Assembly (NCBI GenBank): GCA_002716045.1
Contig: PAZC01000024.1
Span: forward strand, 1 to 64,000
Source: Opitutia bacterium
GTDB lineage: Bacteria > Verrucomicrobiota > Verrucomicrobiia > Opitutales > Seribacteraceae
Length of the DNA: 64,000 bases
Direction: 5' to 3'
In this document: in pieces, positions 37,163 to 45,887 of the stretch
How positions within the stretch are numbered: the first letter of the stretch is position 1
How the letters are laid out: every line of letters begins with the position of its first letter
Translations under genes and position numbers: made by a program
The notes under the pieces: generated by a model
What the model was told of the DNA's origin: nothing
The model's database searches: none
The model's input: the letters and a program-made list of their open reading frames with translations, nothing else

Positions 37163-39436
37163 ATGGGTTTGGCGGTGAACGTTTACGTATACAAGAACGA
37201 CAAGAAGTCGGGGCCTTTTTCTCTGGATGAATTGCAAGCCAGCCTGGACGAAGGGGCATTCAGTCCCATAGATTCGGCTTGGTTTGAGGGTTGCGAGGAA
37301 TGGACCACGGTTTCTCATGTGCCGGGAATATTGATTTCGGAGGAGAAGAGGCGGCAGCACTTGGTTCCTCCTTTTGAGGCTTATTCCGGAGACAAGCCAT
37401 TTGTTTTCGTGAGTTATTCCCATGCCGACGGCGAACTCGTGTTCAGGGAAATTCGCCGCCTCCATGAAGCTGGATATCGTATTTGGTATGACGAGGGAAT
37501 CGATCCAGGGCAGGATTGGCCCGAACATATTGCCAAGGCAGTCATCGATTGTGACCTTTTCCTTATGTTTACTTCTCCGCGATCGGCTGCCTCTGAGAAT
37601 TGTCGCAACGAAGTCAATCTCGCCCTTAATCGGAAAAAGAAATTTCTAGCCATTTATCTTGAGCATACCGAGCTTCCGCCTGGTCTCGAGTTACGCATGG
37701 GTGATCTGCAGGCCATCCTGAAGTTTCGAATGCCTGATGCCACTTATCGAAAGAAGGTATACATGGGACTTGAAGCCATGTTGGGAGAAGGTGGTCGTGA
37801 TCTTCCCGAAGGTGATGATCCGGTGGCGGAGGCGCTGAAGATCGAGGTAGTCGCGGATTACCTCATGGCTCCGGTGGACGCCGACTTGGCATCCGAATAT
37901 CTGCCGAAAGAGGAGGCGAGCTCATCCAAGTCTGCGAAGAAAGGGGTGGGAATCTCTTTTGTGTGGGCGCTTGCTGCGGTTTGCATTGCCTTGGCGGTAT
38001 ATTTTTACACCCAGCAAGATCGGGGGGAAAACAATTCAGCCAAACAAGACCCCAAGCCGCAACCAGTCGAGATGGCTTTGCCATTGGATGCCAAGTCGAA
38101 GCAGGAACTTGAGAAGGAACAACTGGATCGGGAGGAACTGGAAAGTTTACGCGAAATGGTGGCCAAGCAAAAACAGGATCAGGAGATCCAGTCCCAACTG
38201 AATGACGCCGTCGACCTTCAGGTCTATCTGGAATCGCTCAAGCGAGCCGTCGAACTGGAGGCTTACCAAGGAGCTGCTTTGCTGGCTGCTCAAAAAGTAC
38301 TGACCCACGATTACGTCTTCGACAATGACCAAGGCGAACTGGATCGACGTCTTCTGTTTGAGGGGCCTGGCGAGGTCTGGAACAGAGTTAAGTTGGGTGA
38401 AGTAGGTGTTTATCCTGAAAATTCTCAGGGAGAGTACGAGGCTTTGTCCTCGATAGTTAGCTTTTCAGGCATTCGTGACGTTTGGCGCTACAATCTGACC
38501 GAATACACTCCAGTAAAGGTGGGGAACACCTTCACCGGGCAGGCCAAGTACGAGACAAAGCGAGAACACTTGCGCCCCATTTTTTCCTTTGGCCAGATCC
38601 GGGCGCTTGTCGCAGATGAGAAGTTTGATTCAGAGGACAAATCTTCTGAAAAAGTGGAAAAGCTCACCCAACATGGGAATTTCCTTATCCAAGGTCGTCG
38701 TCAAGTCCGACAAGTAACTTCCACCCACTGGGCGGGAAACATCAAGGGACAGGTTCTCGAAAAGCCCGAACTCACCCTGGAGTCTCATTTCGTGCAGGAT
38801 CAGATCGAGCAATATCTGGACGGTGAAAATAGCCGGGTTCGGGCTCCTTTGCTCGACCTCTTGGACACACTCCTTGTGGACCAGAGCGTGGATGTCTTGT
38901 TCAAGGCATTCATTCACGACAAGCTATGTAAGATTCTTTTGCCTCGCGGCGATCAATGGGGTGTCCCTTTTTCACCATGGTTGATTGAGGACCATAATCG
39001 CCTGCAGGAAATTCTCAGGACACCGCTCAAGAGCACTGACTGGATGAATCCGGAACCGTTTCAGGAAGTGAAGGAAGATCTTGCTGTCTACTATCGGGAT
39101 TTAAATACACGAAGCTATTCCGCTGAAGCCAATGTGTACGTAAACTTCCTGCGAGACATCTCGGCTGCCACCCATGCTTTTGCAGGCCACGTTGACGAGC
39201 TGAACCAACCTCGCTTCATCGACGAGGATAATCCCCCCTCTTTTCTTTGGTGCCTTGTCTTGGAGCAAAGCGAAGTCGAATTCCAACAGTTCAGTGGATC
39301 TAACGGAATTCCATTCAGTCCCTTGATCTCGCTCAGGGGCGATTTGGAGGATGCTTACCAGAAGGTCCTGTCTGAGTTGGGCGAAGGCGCGGCCGAAATG
39401 GAGGACCTTTTGCCTTTTCCATATCCGGGGCAATAG
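37163..39436 (+). CDS. GYF_2-TIR-transmembrane protein
   Basis: 757 residues from ATG 37163. Order: GYF_2 domain (about 5-55, VYVYKNDKKSGPFSLDELQ); TIR domain (about 79-190, FVFVSYSHADGELVFREI, GYRIWYDEGIDPGQDW, CDLFLMFTSPRSAASENCRNE); one membrane helix (about 263-283); a coiled coil (about 310-350, ending in KQKQDQEIQ); then a 400-residue region not recognised. Glu150 in SENCRNE sits where NAD-cleaving TIR domains place the catalytic Glu. Bacterial TIR proteins often sense infection or stress and deplete NAD or make cyclic ADP-ribose; here a membrane anchor separates TIR (inside) from the long C-terminal part (outside), which could be a sensor. This role is inferred. Confidence 0.8.
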   Translation: MGLAVNVYVYKNDKKSGPFSLDELQASLDEGAFSPIDSAWFEGCEEWTTVSHVPGILISEEKRRQHLVPPFEAYSGDKPFVFVSYSHADGELVFREIRRLHEAGYRIWYDEGIDPGQDWPEHIAKAVIDCDLFLMFTSPRSAASENCRNEVNLALNRKKKFLAIYLEHTELPPGLELRMGDLQAILKFRMPDATYRKKVYMGLEAMLGEGGRDLPEGDDPVAEALKIEVVADYLMAPVDADLASEYLPKEEASSSKSAKKGVGISFVWALAAVCIALAVYFYTQQDRGENNSAKQDPKPQPVEMALPLDAKSKQELEKEQLDREELESLREMVAKQKQDQEIQSQLNDAVDLQVYLESLKRAVELEAYQGAALLAAQKVLTHDYVFDNDQGELDRRLLFEGPGEVWNRVKLGEVGVYPENSQGEYEALSSIVSFSGIRDVWRYNLTEYTPVKVGNTFTGQAKYETKREHLRPIFSFGQIRALVADEKFDSEDKSSEKVEKLTQHGNFLIQGRRQVRQVTSTHWAGNIKGQVLEKPELTLESHFVQDQIEQYLDGENSRVRAPLLDLLDTLLVDQSVDVLFKAFIHDKLCKILLPRGDQWGVPFSPWLIEDHNRLQEILRTPLKSTDWMNPEPFQEVKEDLAVYYRDLNTRSYSAEANVYVNFLRDISAATHAFAGHVDELNQPRFIDEDNPPSFLWCLVLEQSEVEFQQFSGSNGIPFSPLISLRGDLEDAYQKVLSELGEGAAEMEDLLPFPYPGQ

Positions 39437-39452
39437 GAGCCCGGAGGCTTCA

Positions 39453-41270
39453 TCAGGTTAGTGGCCAGAAGAAAAGGATCAGAGGGGTGCCGCCTGCGAC
39501 GATCAGTATTTCGAGCGGCAGACCCATGCGCCAGTAGTCTCCGAAGCGGTATCCGCCTGGACCCAGAATGAGTGCATTGCACTGGTGCCCGATGGGGGTG
39601 AGGAAAGCGCAGGAGGCACCCACCGCCACGGCCATCAGGAAAGGGTCTGGCATATAGCCCATGGTTTGCGCGATCCCCACTGAGATGGGTGCCATGATGA
39701 GGGCGGTTGCAGCGTTGTTTATGACGTCGGACAAACACATCGTAAGGGTCATGACGACGGCCAAGGCTACCCACGCTGGAAAGGAGCCGACAGTATCAGC
39801 CATGCCTTTGGCTATGAGTTCCGCGCAACCGGTTGATCGCAATGCCTCGCTGACGGGCATCATCGCGGCGAGGAGCACGATGACTGGCCAGTCGATGTCG
39901 CGATAGATTTCACGAGTGGGGAGTATTCCGGCAAAGACATAGGCGAGAGCTGCTCCAACGAAAGCCAACGTCATCGGAAGTATTCCGGCTGCGCTCAACC
40001 CAATGGCAGCGGCAAATACGAGAAGCGCGGGCCATGCCTTGGGATAAGAACCAACCTTCACCTCGCGGTCCGCGAGTGGCAACAAATTTAGGGTGCCAAC
40101 TTGATCATCCAATTCACTGACTTCACCATGGAGAAGGAGCACGTCCCCCAAACGGAAAACGACTTCGCTCAAGCGTGTTTGGATTGGTTCGTTTTGGCGA
40201 GCAATGGCGAGCAAGGCGCCGGATCTTCCTATGCGGCGTCTAAGGTAGGTGCGACCCCGCCCTTCGAGCGGTGACCCGGCGGTCACCACTGCCTCGACGA
40301 AGCCGAGGTTTTCTCCTTCGAGCCCATCTATGCGCTGACGAATTTCCTTCCCCAGGCGAAAACCATGCTTGGCAAGGATTTCCTGCAAGTCATTTGGGTC
40401 GGCCTTGGCGAGGAAACGGCTTTTCTCGCTTATGATTCGGTCCGGCTGGGTGGTTACCACCTTGTTGTCCTTCTGCACAAAAGCAATCAGTTCCAGCTTG
40501 CCTTCGCATTCCTTGGAGATTTCGCCGACGGTTCGTCCAATCTCCTTGCAACCCTCGGGAACCCGGATCTCCGTGACGTATTGATCGATTTGAAACAAAG
40601 TGTCGCTTCCTGGCTTTTTTCGGTTGGTCGTTGGGATGAGGCGCCATCCGATCAAGGCAATGAAGGCTATGCCTCCCAATGCCACGGGGACACCCACGGC
40701 AGAGAAAGCAAACAGGCCATAGGGATCTGCACCCTCGACTAGTTCGGGGCGCAAAGTTGCTATGATGATGTTTGGGGGTGTGCCGATCATCGTCATCATG
40801 CCGCCTAGAATACTGGCAAAAGCCAACGGCATGAGAAGGATACTGGCGGACCGAGCGCGTTCAGTCGCTGTCCGCAGTGTAACTGGCAGCATGAGGGCCA
40901 AGGCGCCGACGTTGTTCATGAATGCCGAGCATACCATGACCACAGCGGAGAGAGAAAAGACATGCCCTGATTCGCTTTTGGTCAGCGGCATAATCATTCG
41001 TGCCAGCATGTCCACCACGCCTGCGTTTCGGAGAGCGCGGCTGATCACAAGCACAGCCGCCACCGTGATCACGGCTGGATGCCCGAAGCCCAATAGCAGT
41101 AGTTCGGGGTTTTGGACCAAGCTCGAGGACTCTCCTCCGAGGGCGAGGTCGGTGATGGCCAGCGCTACCAGAGAAGTGATTGCCACCACGTCGTGTCGCC
41201 ATCGATTCAAGGCAAAGAGGACGAAAGTCCCGATTATAACGCCTAACACGGCGATTTGGTCCGTGGTCAT
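39453..41270 (-). CDS. SLC13/DASS-type anion symporter with two TrkA-C domains
   Basis: 605 residues. Membrane helices with the SLC13 signatures MIGTPPNIIIATLRPELVEG and ATALIMAPISVGIAQ flank a cytoplasmic middle with two TrkA_C (RCK_C) domains (EIRVPEGCKEIGRTVGEI; VEAVVTAGSPLEGRG). The family carries sulfate, dicarboxylates or other anions with Na+. The pair of TrkA-C domains is usual in the bacterial 'TRAP-like' SLC13 branch. It is convergent with the TIR gene, 16 bp apart. Confidence 0.88.
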   Translation of the reverse strand: MTTDQIAVLGVIIGTFVLFALNRWRHDVVAITSLVALAITDLALGGESSSLVQNPELLLLGFGHPAVITVAAVLVISRALRNAGVVDMLARMIMPLTKSESGHVFSLSAVVMVCSAFMNNVGALALMLPVTLRTATERARSASILLMPLAFASILGGMMTMIGTPPNIIIATLRPELVEGADPYGLFAFSAVGVPVALGGIAFIALIGWRLIPTTNRKKPGSDTLFQIDQYVTEIRVPEGCKEIGRTVGEISKECEGKLELIAFVQKDNKVVTTQPDRIISEKSRFLAKADPNDLQEILAKHGFRLGKEIRQRIDGLEGENLGFVEAVVTAGSPLEGRGRTYLRRRIGRSGALLAIARQNEPIQTRLSEVVFRLGDVLLLHGEVSELDDQVGTLNLLPLADREVKVGSYPKAWPALLVFAAAIGLSAAGILPMTLAFVGAALAYVFAGILPTREIYRDIDWPVIVLLAAMMPVSEALRSTGCAELIAKGMADTVGSFPAWVALAVVMTLTMCLSDVINNAATALIMAPISVGIAQTMGYMPDPFLMAVAVGASCAFLTPIGHQCNALILGPGGYRFGDYWRMGLPLEILIVAGGTPLILFFWPLT

Positions 41271-41357
41271 GCTCCTTACAAAAGTAGATGCATCTTCATC
41301 TGTCGAACAATCCTCGCCATATCGCTTCGATTCCCTTCATCTTTCAAAAGTGAAAAA

Positions 41358-41433
41358 TGGTGGCGAGACCCGGGATTGAACCGGGGACACCGCGATTTTC
41401 AGTCGCGTGCTCTACCAACTGAGCTATCTCGCC
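41358..41433 (-). tRNA. tRNA-Phe (anticodon GAA)
   Basis: The reverse strand folds into a cloverleaf: acceptor GGCGAGA paired with TCTCGCC, discriminator A73, encoded CCA; D-arm GCTCAGTTGGTAGAGC; anticodon loop CTGAAAA with GAA; T-arm with GGTTCAATCC. Length is 76 nt. It lies between the anion symporter and the DUF721 gene. Confidence 0.97.
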
Positions 41434-41542
41434 TTGTGAAATGGGAAGCAGATGGTCATAGAGTAGGGCTTGGCGATGGTCAATATCGCATTCTTTTGAA
41501 AATAAACTTCACCGCTGCCAAAACTAACCTTAAGTGTGTGCC

Positions 41543-41914
41543 ATGATGAAACAAGATCGGGAGGTACATGAATTGCTCAGCGCGTTTCGTTCGTTGCCTG
41601 CAAGCGTGGGCAAACCTCTTGGTCCGGACGCGCAGAGCGTGTGCAAAGTCATCGCCGAGGTGGTTAAGAAGTATGGCTTGGAAGAATTACGTCCGGAGCA
41701 AAAGATTGTCGAGCACTGGAAAGATATCGTTGGCGAGACCTTTGCGGGACGTTGCGGTCCGAGGCGTATTACCCAAGACGGGAAATTGATTATCCAGGTG
41801 ATGGGAGCCACCGTCCGTCAGGAAATGGCTTTTCGAAAGAAAGATATTTTGGCGGCAGTCCGAAAAATTCCCGGATGCAGGGTGGTAAAGGCAATTAGCC
41901 TTGTTACTTCCTGA
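41543..41914 (+). CDS. DUF721/DciA-like protein
   Basis: 123 residues from ATG 41543. IVEHWKDIVGETFAGRCGPRRI and QDGKLIIQVMGATVRQEM are those of the DUF721 family, which includes DciA, the predicted ancestral loader of the replicative helicase DnaB in bacteria lacking DnaC. Whether this copy serves as helicase loader is inference. No replication gene is adjacent. Confidence 0.8.
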   Translation: MMKQDREVHELLSAFRSLPASVGKPLGPDAQSVCKVIAEVVKKYGLEELRPEQKIVEHWKDIVGETFAGRCGPRRITQDGKLIIQVMGATVRQEMAFRKKDILAAVRKIPGCRVVKAISLVTS

Positions 41915-41926
41915 GTGACGCCTGTT

Positions 41927-44671
41927 TCATCCCAAGGCGGCTAGAGCCGTGCGATTATCCTCCAGTTTGCCTTGGCTTTCCTCAAGTTGGCGGCGGGCGC
42001 CTTCAATTACCTGTGGCGGTGCCTTGGCCGTGAAATCCTCGTTGTTCAAGCGAGCCTCGGTCGATGCCACTACTTTCTCGAGCTTGAGGATTTCCTTTTC
42101 CAGACGCGCTCTTTCCGCTTCCACGTCGATGGCGGAAGCAAGGTCGAGAAATGCTGTGCCGAGATCAGTTACCACGCTGGGAGCGCCTGTAGGCGCTGCA
42201 TCAAGTCTATCGAAGGAAGCGGCCCCGACGAAATTGAGGATCTTTTCCTTATGCCTCTCGAGGACAACTGACTTTTCATTGGAGGAGACGTAATGGAAGG
42301 CGACTTCCTTGTTGGTTGCGAGGCCTCGTTCGGCCTTGAGCGCCCGCATGTCAGTGACGAGTTCGCGCACAGCGGTCACCTCCGTGCCGGCCTGGGCATC
42401 TAGCGTAATGCCTTTTGCGGCAAGCGCTTCCCTGAGATCTTGGGCTTGGCCTGGGTCGACGTACTGGATTGACCTGTCTTCGCCGGCATAGTCTAGCCGC
42501 TGCCATAGTTCCTCCGTGATGAAGGGCGTTACCGGGTGGAGCAGGAGCAGGGTTTGGCGAAGACAAATGTCCTGGACCGCGAGGCAACTTTCGCGGAGGT
42601 CCTCGTTGCGCAGCTTGGCTTTGGACACCTCGACGTACCAGTCGCAGAAATCGGTCCAGAAAAACCGATATATGGCATGCAGCAGTGAGTTGAACTCGTA
42701 TTCGTGATGATCTTGTTCCACTTGATCCAAGGTATCTGCCAGACGGGTCAGGATGGCATGATCCTCCGCATCGAGGTGTTCGGGTTGCAGCCGGGACAAG
42801 ATAGCGTCGATGGATGAATTGTCGCGAGCATCGCCTGACATGCGCCGGAAACGAGAAACGTTCCAGAGTTTGTTGCAGAAGTTGCGGCCCTGCTCGACGC
42901 GTTCCTCGGCGAAGCGAATGTCTTGACCCTTGGGGGCGATGCTCATGATTCCATGGCGAAGTCCGTCTGCGCCGTACTTGGCGATGAGGTCTAGCGGTTC
43001 GGGCGAATTGCCGAGTGACTTCGACATCTTACGGCCTTTGCCGTCCCGGATGATGCCGGTGAAATAAACGTCGCCGAAGGGTATGCGGCGCTTGATTTCC
43101 TCGTCGTCAAGCACCGTGTCCTTGTCGGTTGGCTCGCCCATGAATTCAAGGCCCGCCATGATCATGCGGGCGACCCAGAAAAATATGATGTCCGGCCCCG
43201 TGACAAGGGCCGAGGTTGGATAAAAGGCGGCGAGGCCTTGTTCCTTCATGGCCTTTTCGTCTGGCCATCCCATGGTGGCGAAAGGCCATAGCCAAGAGGA
43301 TGCCCAAGTATCAAGTACGTCCTCGTCCTGTTCCCAGTTCTCGGGATCGGCTGGGCCATCCACTGACACGTGCAAGTTCTCGGGATCGGAACGGTCGGAG
43401 CCTTTCTTGTACCATACCGGGATACGGTGCCCCCACCAGAGTTGGCGGCTGATGCACCAGTCCCTGATATTTTCGAGCCAGTGTAGGTATGTCTTGGTCC
43501 AGCGTTCCGGGAAGTAACGAATGAAGCCTTCGGATACGGCTCGCTTGGCTTCCTCGACTCGTGGGTAGCGAAGGAACCATTGTTCGGAGAGGCGGGGCTC
43601 GATGGGAACATCGGCCCGCTCGGAATATCCCACGTTATTGGCGTGAGCCTCCTCATCGATGAGATCTCCCTGATCGCGCAGTTTCTCGATTGCCGCCTTG
43701 CGCGCATCGAAGCGATCCATGCCGGAAAAGTCCTCGCCAGCCAAATCGTTCAAGGTGCCATCGGGATTGAATACGTCGATGAAAGGCAAGTCGTGGCGTT
43801 GGCCGATCTCGAAGTCGAGGGCGTCATGAGCCGGAGTGACTTTGAGCATGCCGGTTCCGAAATCTTTTTCTATGGCCTCGTCCGTGATCAGAGGAATCTC
43901 AGCGGGATTGAGTGGTCGCCTGACGTGTTTTCCCTGCAGTGTCGGCCAGCGCTCATCTTCCGGATGCATCGCAATGGCGACGTCACCCATGATGGTTTCC
44001 GGTCTGGTGGTGGAGACTTCAACGTAGGACCCTGGTTCCTCCACGATCTCGTAGCGCACTTTATATAGTTTGCTGTCCTGCGGCTTCATGATTACCTCCT
44101 CGTCGGAGAGGGCAGTGAGGCTGACGGGGCACCAATTCACCATGCGCTTGCCACGGTAAACGTAACCGCGCTCGAAAAGTTTCACGAAAGAGGTGAGTAC
44201 GGCTTTCGAGTAGTCATCGTTCAAGGTGTGGACAGTTCTTTCCCAGTCACAGGAGCATCCCAGTTTGCGCAGTTGCTTCAGTATGATGCCACCATGCTTG
44301 TCGCGCCACTCCACGGCGCGCTCGAGGAATTTTTCACGCCCAAGGTCGTGTCGGGAAAGACCTTCTTCTCGCAAAGCTCTCTCCACTTTGGTCTGGGTGG
44401 CGATCCCTGCGTGATCAGTGCCAGGTAGCCACATCACGGAGGCTCCCTTCTGGCGGGCCCGGCGGGAAAGGATGTCCTGAATGGTGTTGTTCAGTACATG
44501 TCCCATGGTGAGTACACCGGTTACGTTGGGGGGGGGAATGACAATGGAATAAGTTTTTTGGCCTTCCGCTGGCTTGCCCGAGAAACAGCCATCTTTTTCC
44601 CAATTCCCGTACCAACGATCCTCAACTTCGTTGGGCTCGTATGCTTTCGGTATTTCAGTTGAATCACTCAT
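41927..44671 (-). CDS. valS: Valyl-tRNA synthetase
   Basis: 914 residues. IPPPNVTGVLTMGHVLNNT (residues 45-63) carries the class I signature, KMSKS is at 548-552 with SLGNSPEPLDL, and there is a C-terminal tRNA-binding coiled coil (about 835-905). The HIGH motif reads T55-M-G-H58, with Thr at the first position in place of the common His. The rest of the active site looks intact. The start lies 24 bp after the rhomboid gene. Confidence 0.96.
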   Translation of the reverse strand: MSDSTEIPKAYEPNEVEDRWYGNWEKDGCFSGKPAEGQKTYSIVIPPPNVTGVLTMGHVLNNTIQDILSRRARQKGASVMWLPGTDHAGIATQTKVERALREEGLSRHDLGREKFLERAVEWRDKHGGIILKQLRKLGCSCDWERTVHTLNDDYSKAVLTSFVKLFERGYVYRGKRMVNWCPVSLTALSDEEVIMKPQDSKLYKVRYEIVEEPGSYVEVSTTRPETIMGDVAIAMHPEDERWPTLQGKHVRRPLNPAEIPLITDEAIEKDFGTGMLKVTPAHDALDFEIGQRHDLPFIDVFNPDGTLNDLAGEDFSGMDRFDARKAAIEKLRDQGDLIDEEAHANNVGYSERADVPIEPRLSEQWFLRYPRVEEAKRAVSEGFIRYFPERWTKTYLHWLENIRDWCISRQLWWGHRIPVWYKKGSDRSDPENLHVSVDGPADPENWEQDEDVLDTWASSWLWPFATMGWPDEKAMKEQGLAAFYPTSALVTGPDIIFFWVARMIMAGLEFMGEPTDKDTVLDDEEIKRRIPFGDVYFTGIIRDGKGRKMSKSLGNSPEPLDLIAKYGADGLRHGIMSIAPKGQDIRFAEERVEQGRNFCNKLWNVSRFRRMSGDARDNSSIDAILSRLQPEHLDAEDHAILTRLADTLDQVEQDHHEYEFNSLLHAIYRFFWTDFCDWYVEVSKAKLRNEDLRESCLAVQDICLRQTLLLLHPVTPFITEELWQRLDYAGEDRSIQYVDPGQAQDLREALAAKGITLDAQAGTEVTAVRELVTDMRALKAERGLATNKEVAFHYVSSNEKSVVLERHKEKILNFVGAASFDRLDAAPTGAPSVVTDLGTAFLDLASAIDVEAERARLEKEILKLEKVVASTEARLNNEDFTAKAPPQVIEGARRQLEESQGKLEDNRTALAALG

Positions 44672-44695
44672 GGGCTTGTAAACAGCCTGGCGAGC

Positions 44696-45430
44696 CTAGC
44701 GAATACGATGTCCTTGGCGAGAAAAAGCGCGCGTTCGTGGCTTTTGAAACAAACTGACCTTTGGTTTCTTGAAGAACGGAGTCAGCGCGAAACCCGCGGC
44801 AAATCCGCCCAAATGAGCCATTACTGCAACCCCTCCAGCGGCTTTCATGGATTCGGGCAAGGCGAGGATTTGTTCCACTACCCAAAGCCCTAGCACCACC
44901 CACGCGGGCACGTATATTGTGCCTATAAAAATAAACAGCCAATAGAACACCCTGACGTTGGCTCGTGGATAAAGTAGCAGGTATCCGGCGATCACCCCGG
45001 AAATGGCACCCGAGGCGCCGACCATGGGGACAGTGGATTCAGGGTCCACGAAACCTTGGGCCAAGGCCGCCGCTGTTCCGCAGGTGAGATAAAACAACAA
45101 GAAACGAATTTTTCCCATGGCGTCCTCCACGTTGTCCCCGAAAAGATAGAGGAAGAGCAAATTGCCGAGCAAGTGGGCGATGCTCCCATGGCTGAACATG
45201 GAGGTATAGATGGTGGTCCACTCCCAGATCTTGCCCTCGATCGAGCCGGTCGGGCCACCGCCGAAGAAGGCATTGGGCACGAATCCGTAGGTGAGGAAGT
45301 AGCGTTCCCATTCTTGCGGAGGCAAGGGGAATTGGTAACGAAAGAATACCAAAAGATTGGCTCCGACGAGGCACCAAGTGAGCAAAGGTAATTTGCTTGT
45401 CGGATTATCGTCTTTGTACGGAAAAAACAT
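44696..45430 (-). CDS. Rhomboid-family intramembrane serine protease
   Basis: 244 residues. Six or so membrane helices with the catalytic Ser in VGASGAISGVIAGY and catalytic His in AHLGGFAAGFAL; NLLFLYLFGDNVED is the typical loop-1/helix-2 region (HGSIAHLLGN). Both catalytic residues are present. It cleaves membrane-embedded substrates; these are not known. Likely co-transcribed with valS. Confidence 0.92.
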   Translation of the reverse strand: MFFPYKDDNPTSKLPLLTWCLVGANLLVFFRYQFPLPPQEWERYFLTYGFVPNAFFGGGPTGSIEGKIWEWTTIYTSMFSHGSIAHLLGNLLFLYLFGDNVEDAMGKIRFLLFYLTCGTAAALAQGFVDPESTVPMVGASGAISGVIAGYLLLYPRANVRVFYWLFIFIGTIYVPAWVVLGLWVVEQILALPESMKAAGGVAVMAHLGGFAAGFALTPFFKKPKVSLFQKPRTRAFSRQGHRIR

Positions 45431-45573
45431 GTTCGGGCTAGTTTCAGTCGCTTCTGACAGAGGTCAAGCCATGGCTTGCCATTCCAAGTGAAATATGGCC
45501 TCGCTTGAATTCGGTGAAATCGAACTGATGCTTGCCTGCTTCCCAAGTTCCTCCAGAATAGTACTCCAAGTAT

Positions 45574-45816
45574 ATGACTGATCGACGATTGGCGGTGTTC
45601 GAGACGGATAAAGGAATCACCTTTTCCTTCGGTGAACACACCTATTTCGTTTCGAAGCAAGACCCCTTTTACAATATCGCGAAAAAGTCCCTTTCCCAAG
45701 GCGACTACGTACCGTTTTACGTGGAGATGGCGAAGCGCGAGGGATTGGGGGAGGCGTTTCGTGACTCGCTCATGAAGGAAGTGAAAAATCTCAAGGACAA
45801 CTCGGACGACAAATAG
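45574..45816 (+). CDS. Small protein, unknown
   Basis: 80 residues, soluble and charged (TDRRLAVFETDKGITFSFG; LMKEVKNLKDNSDDK). No domain is recognised. Its upstream region is shared with the divergent rhomboid gene (143 bp). The next gene on the same strand follows closely. Confidence 0.5.
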   Translation: MTDRRLAVFETDKGITFSFGEHTYFVSKQDPFYNIAKKSLSQGDYVPFYVEMAKREGLGEAFRDSLMKEVKNLKDNSDDK

Positions 45817-45887
45817 TTTTGGACATGAACCGCCTTTCTTCATATCTTTTTTTTAACGTCCGCTCGAAATCATTGCGGATAGTGGCT

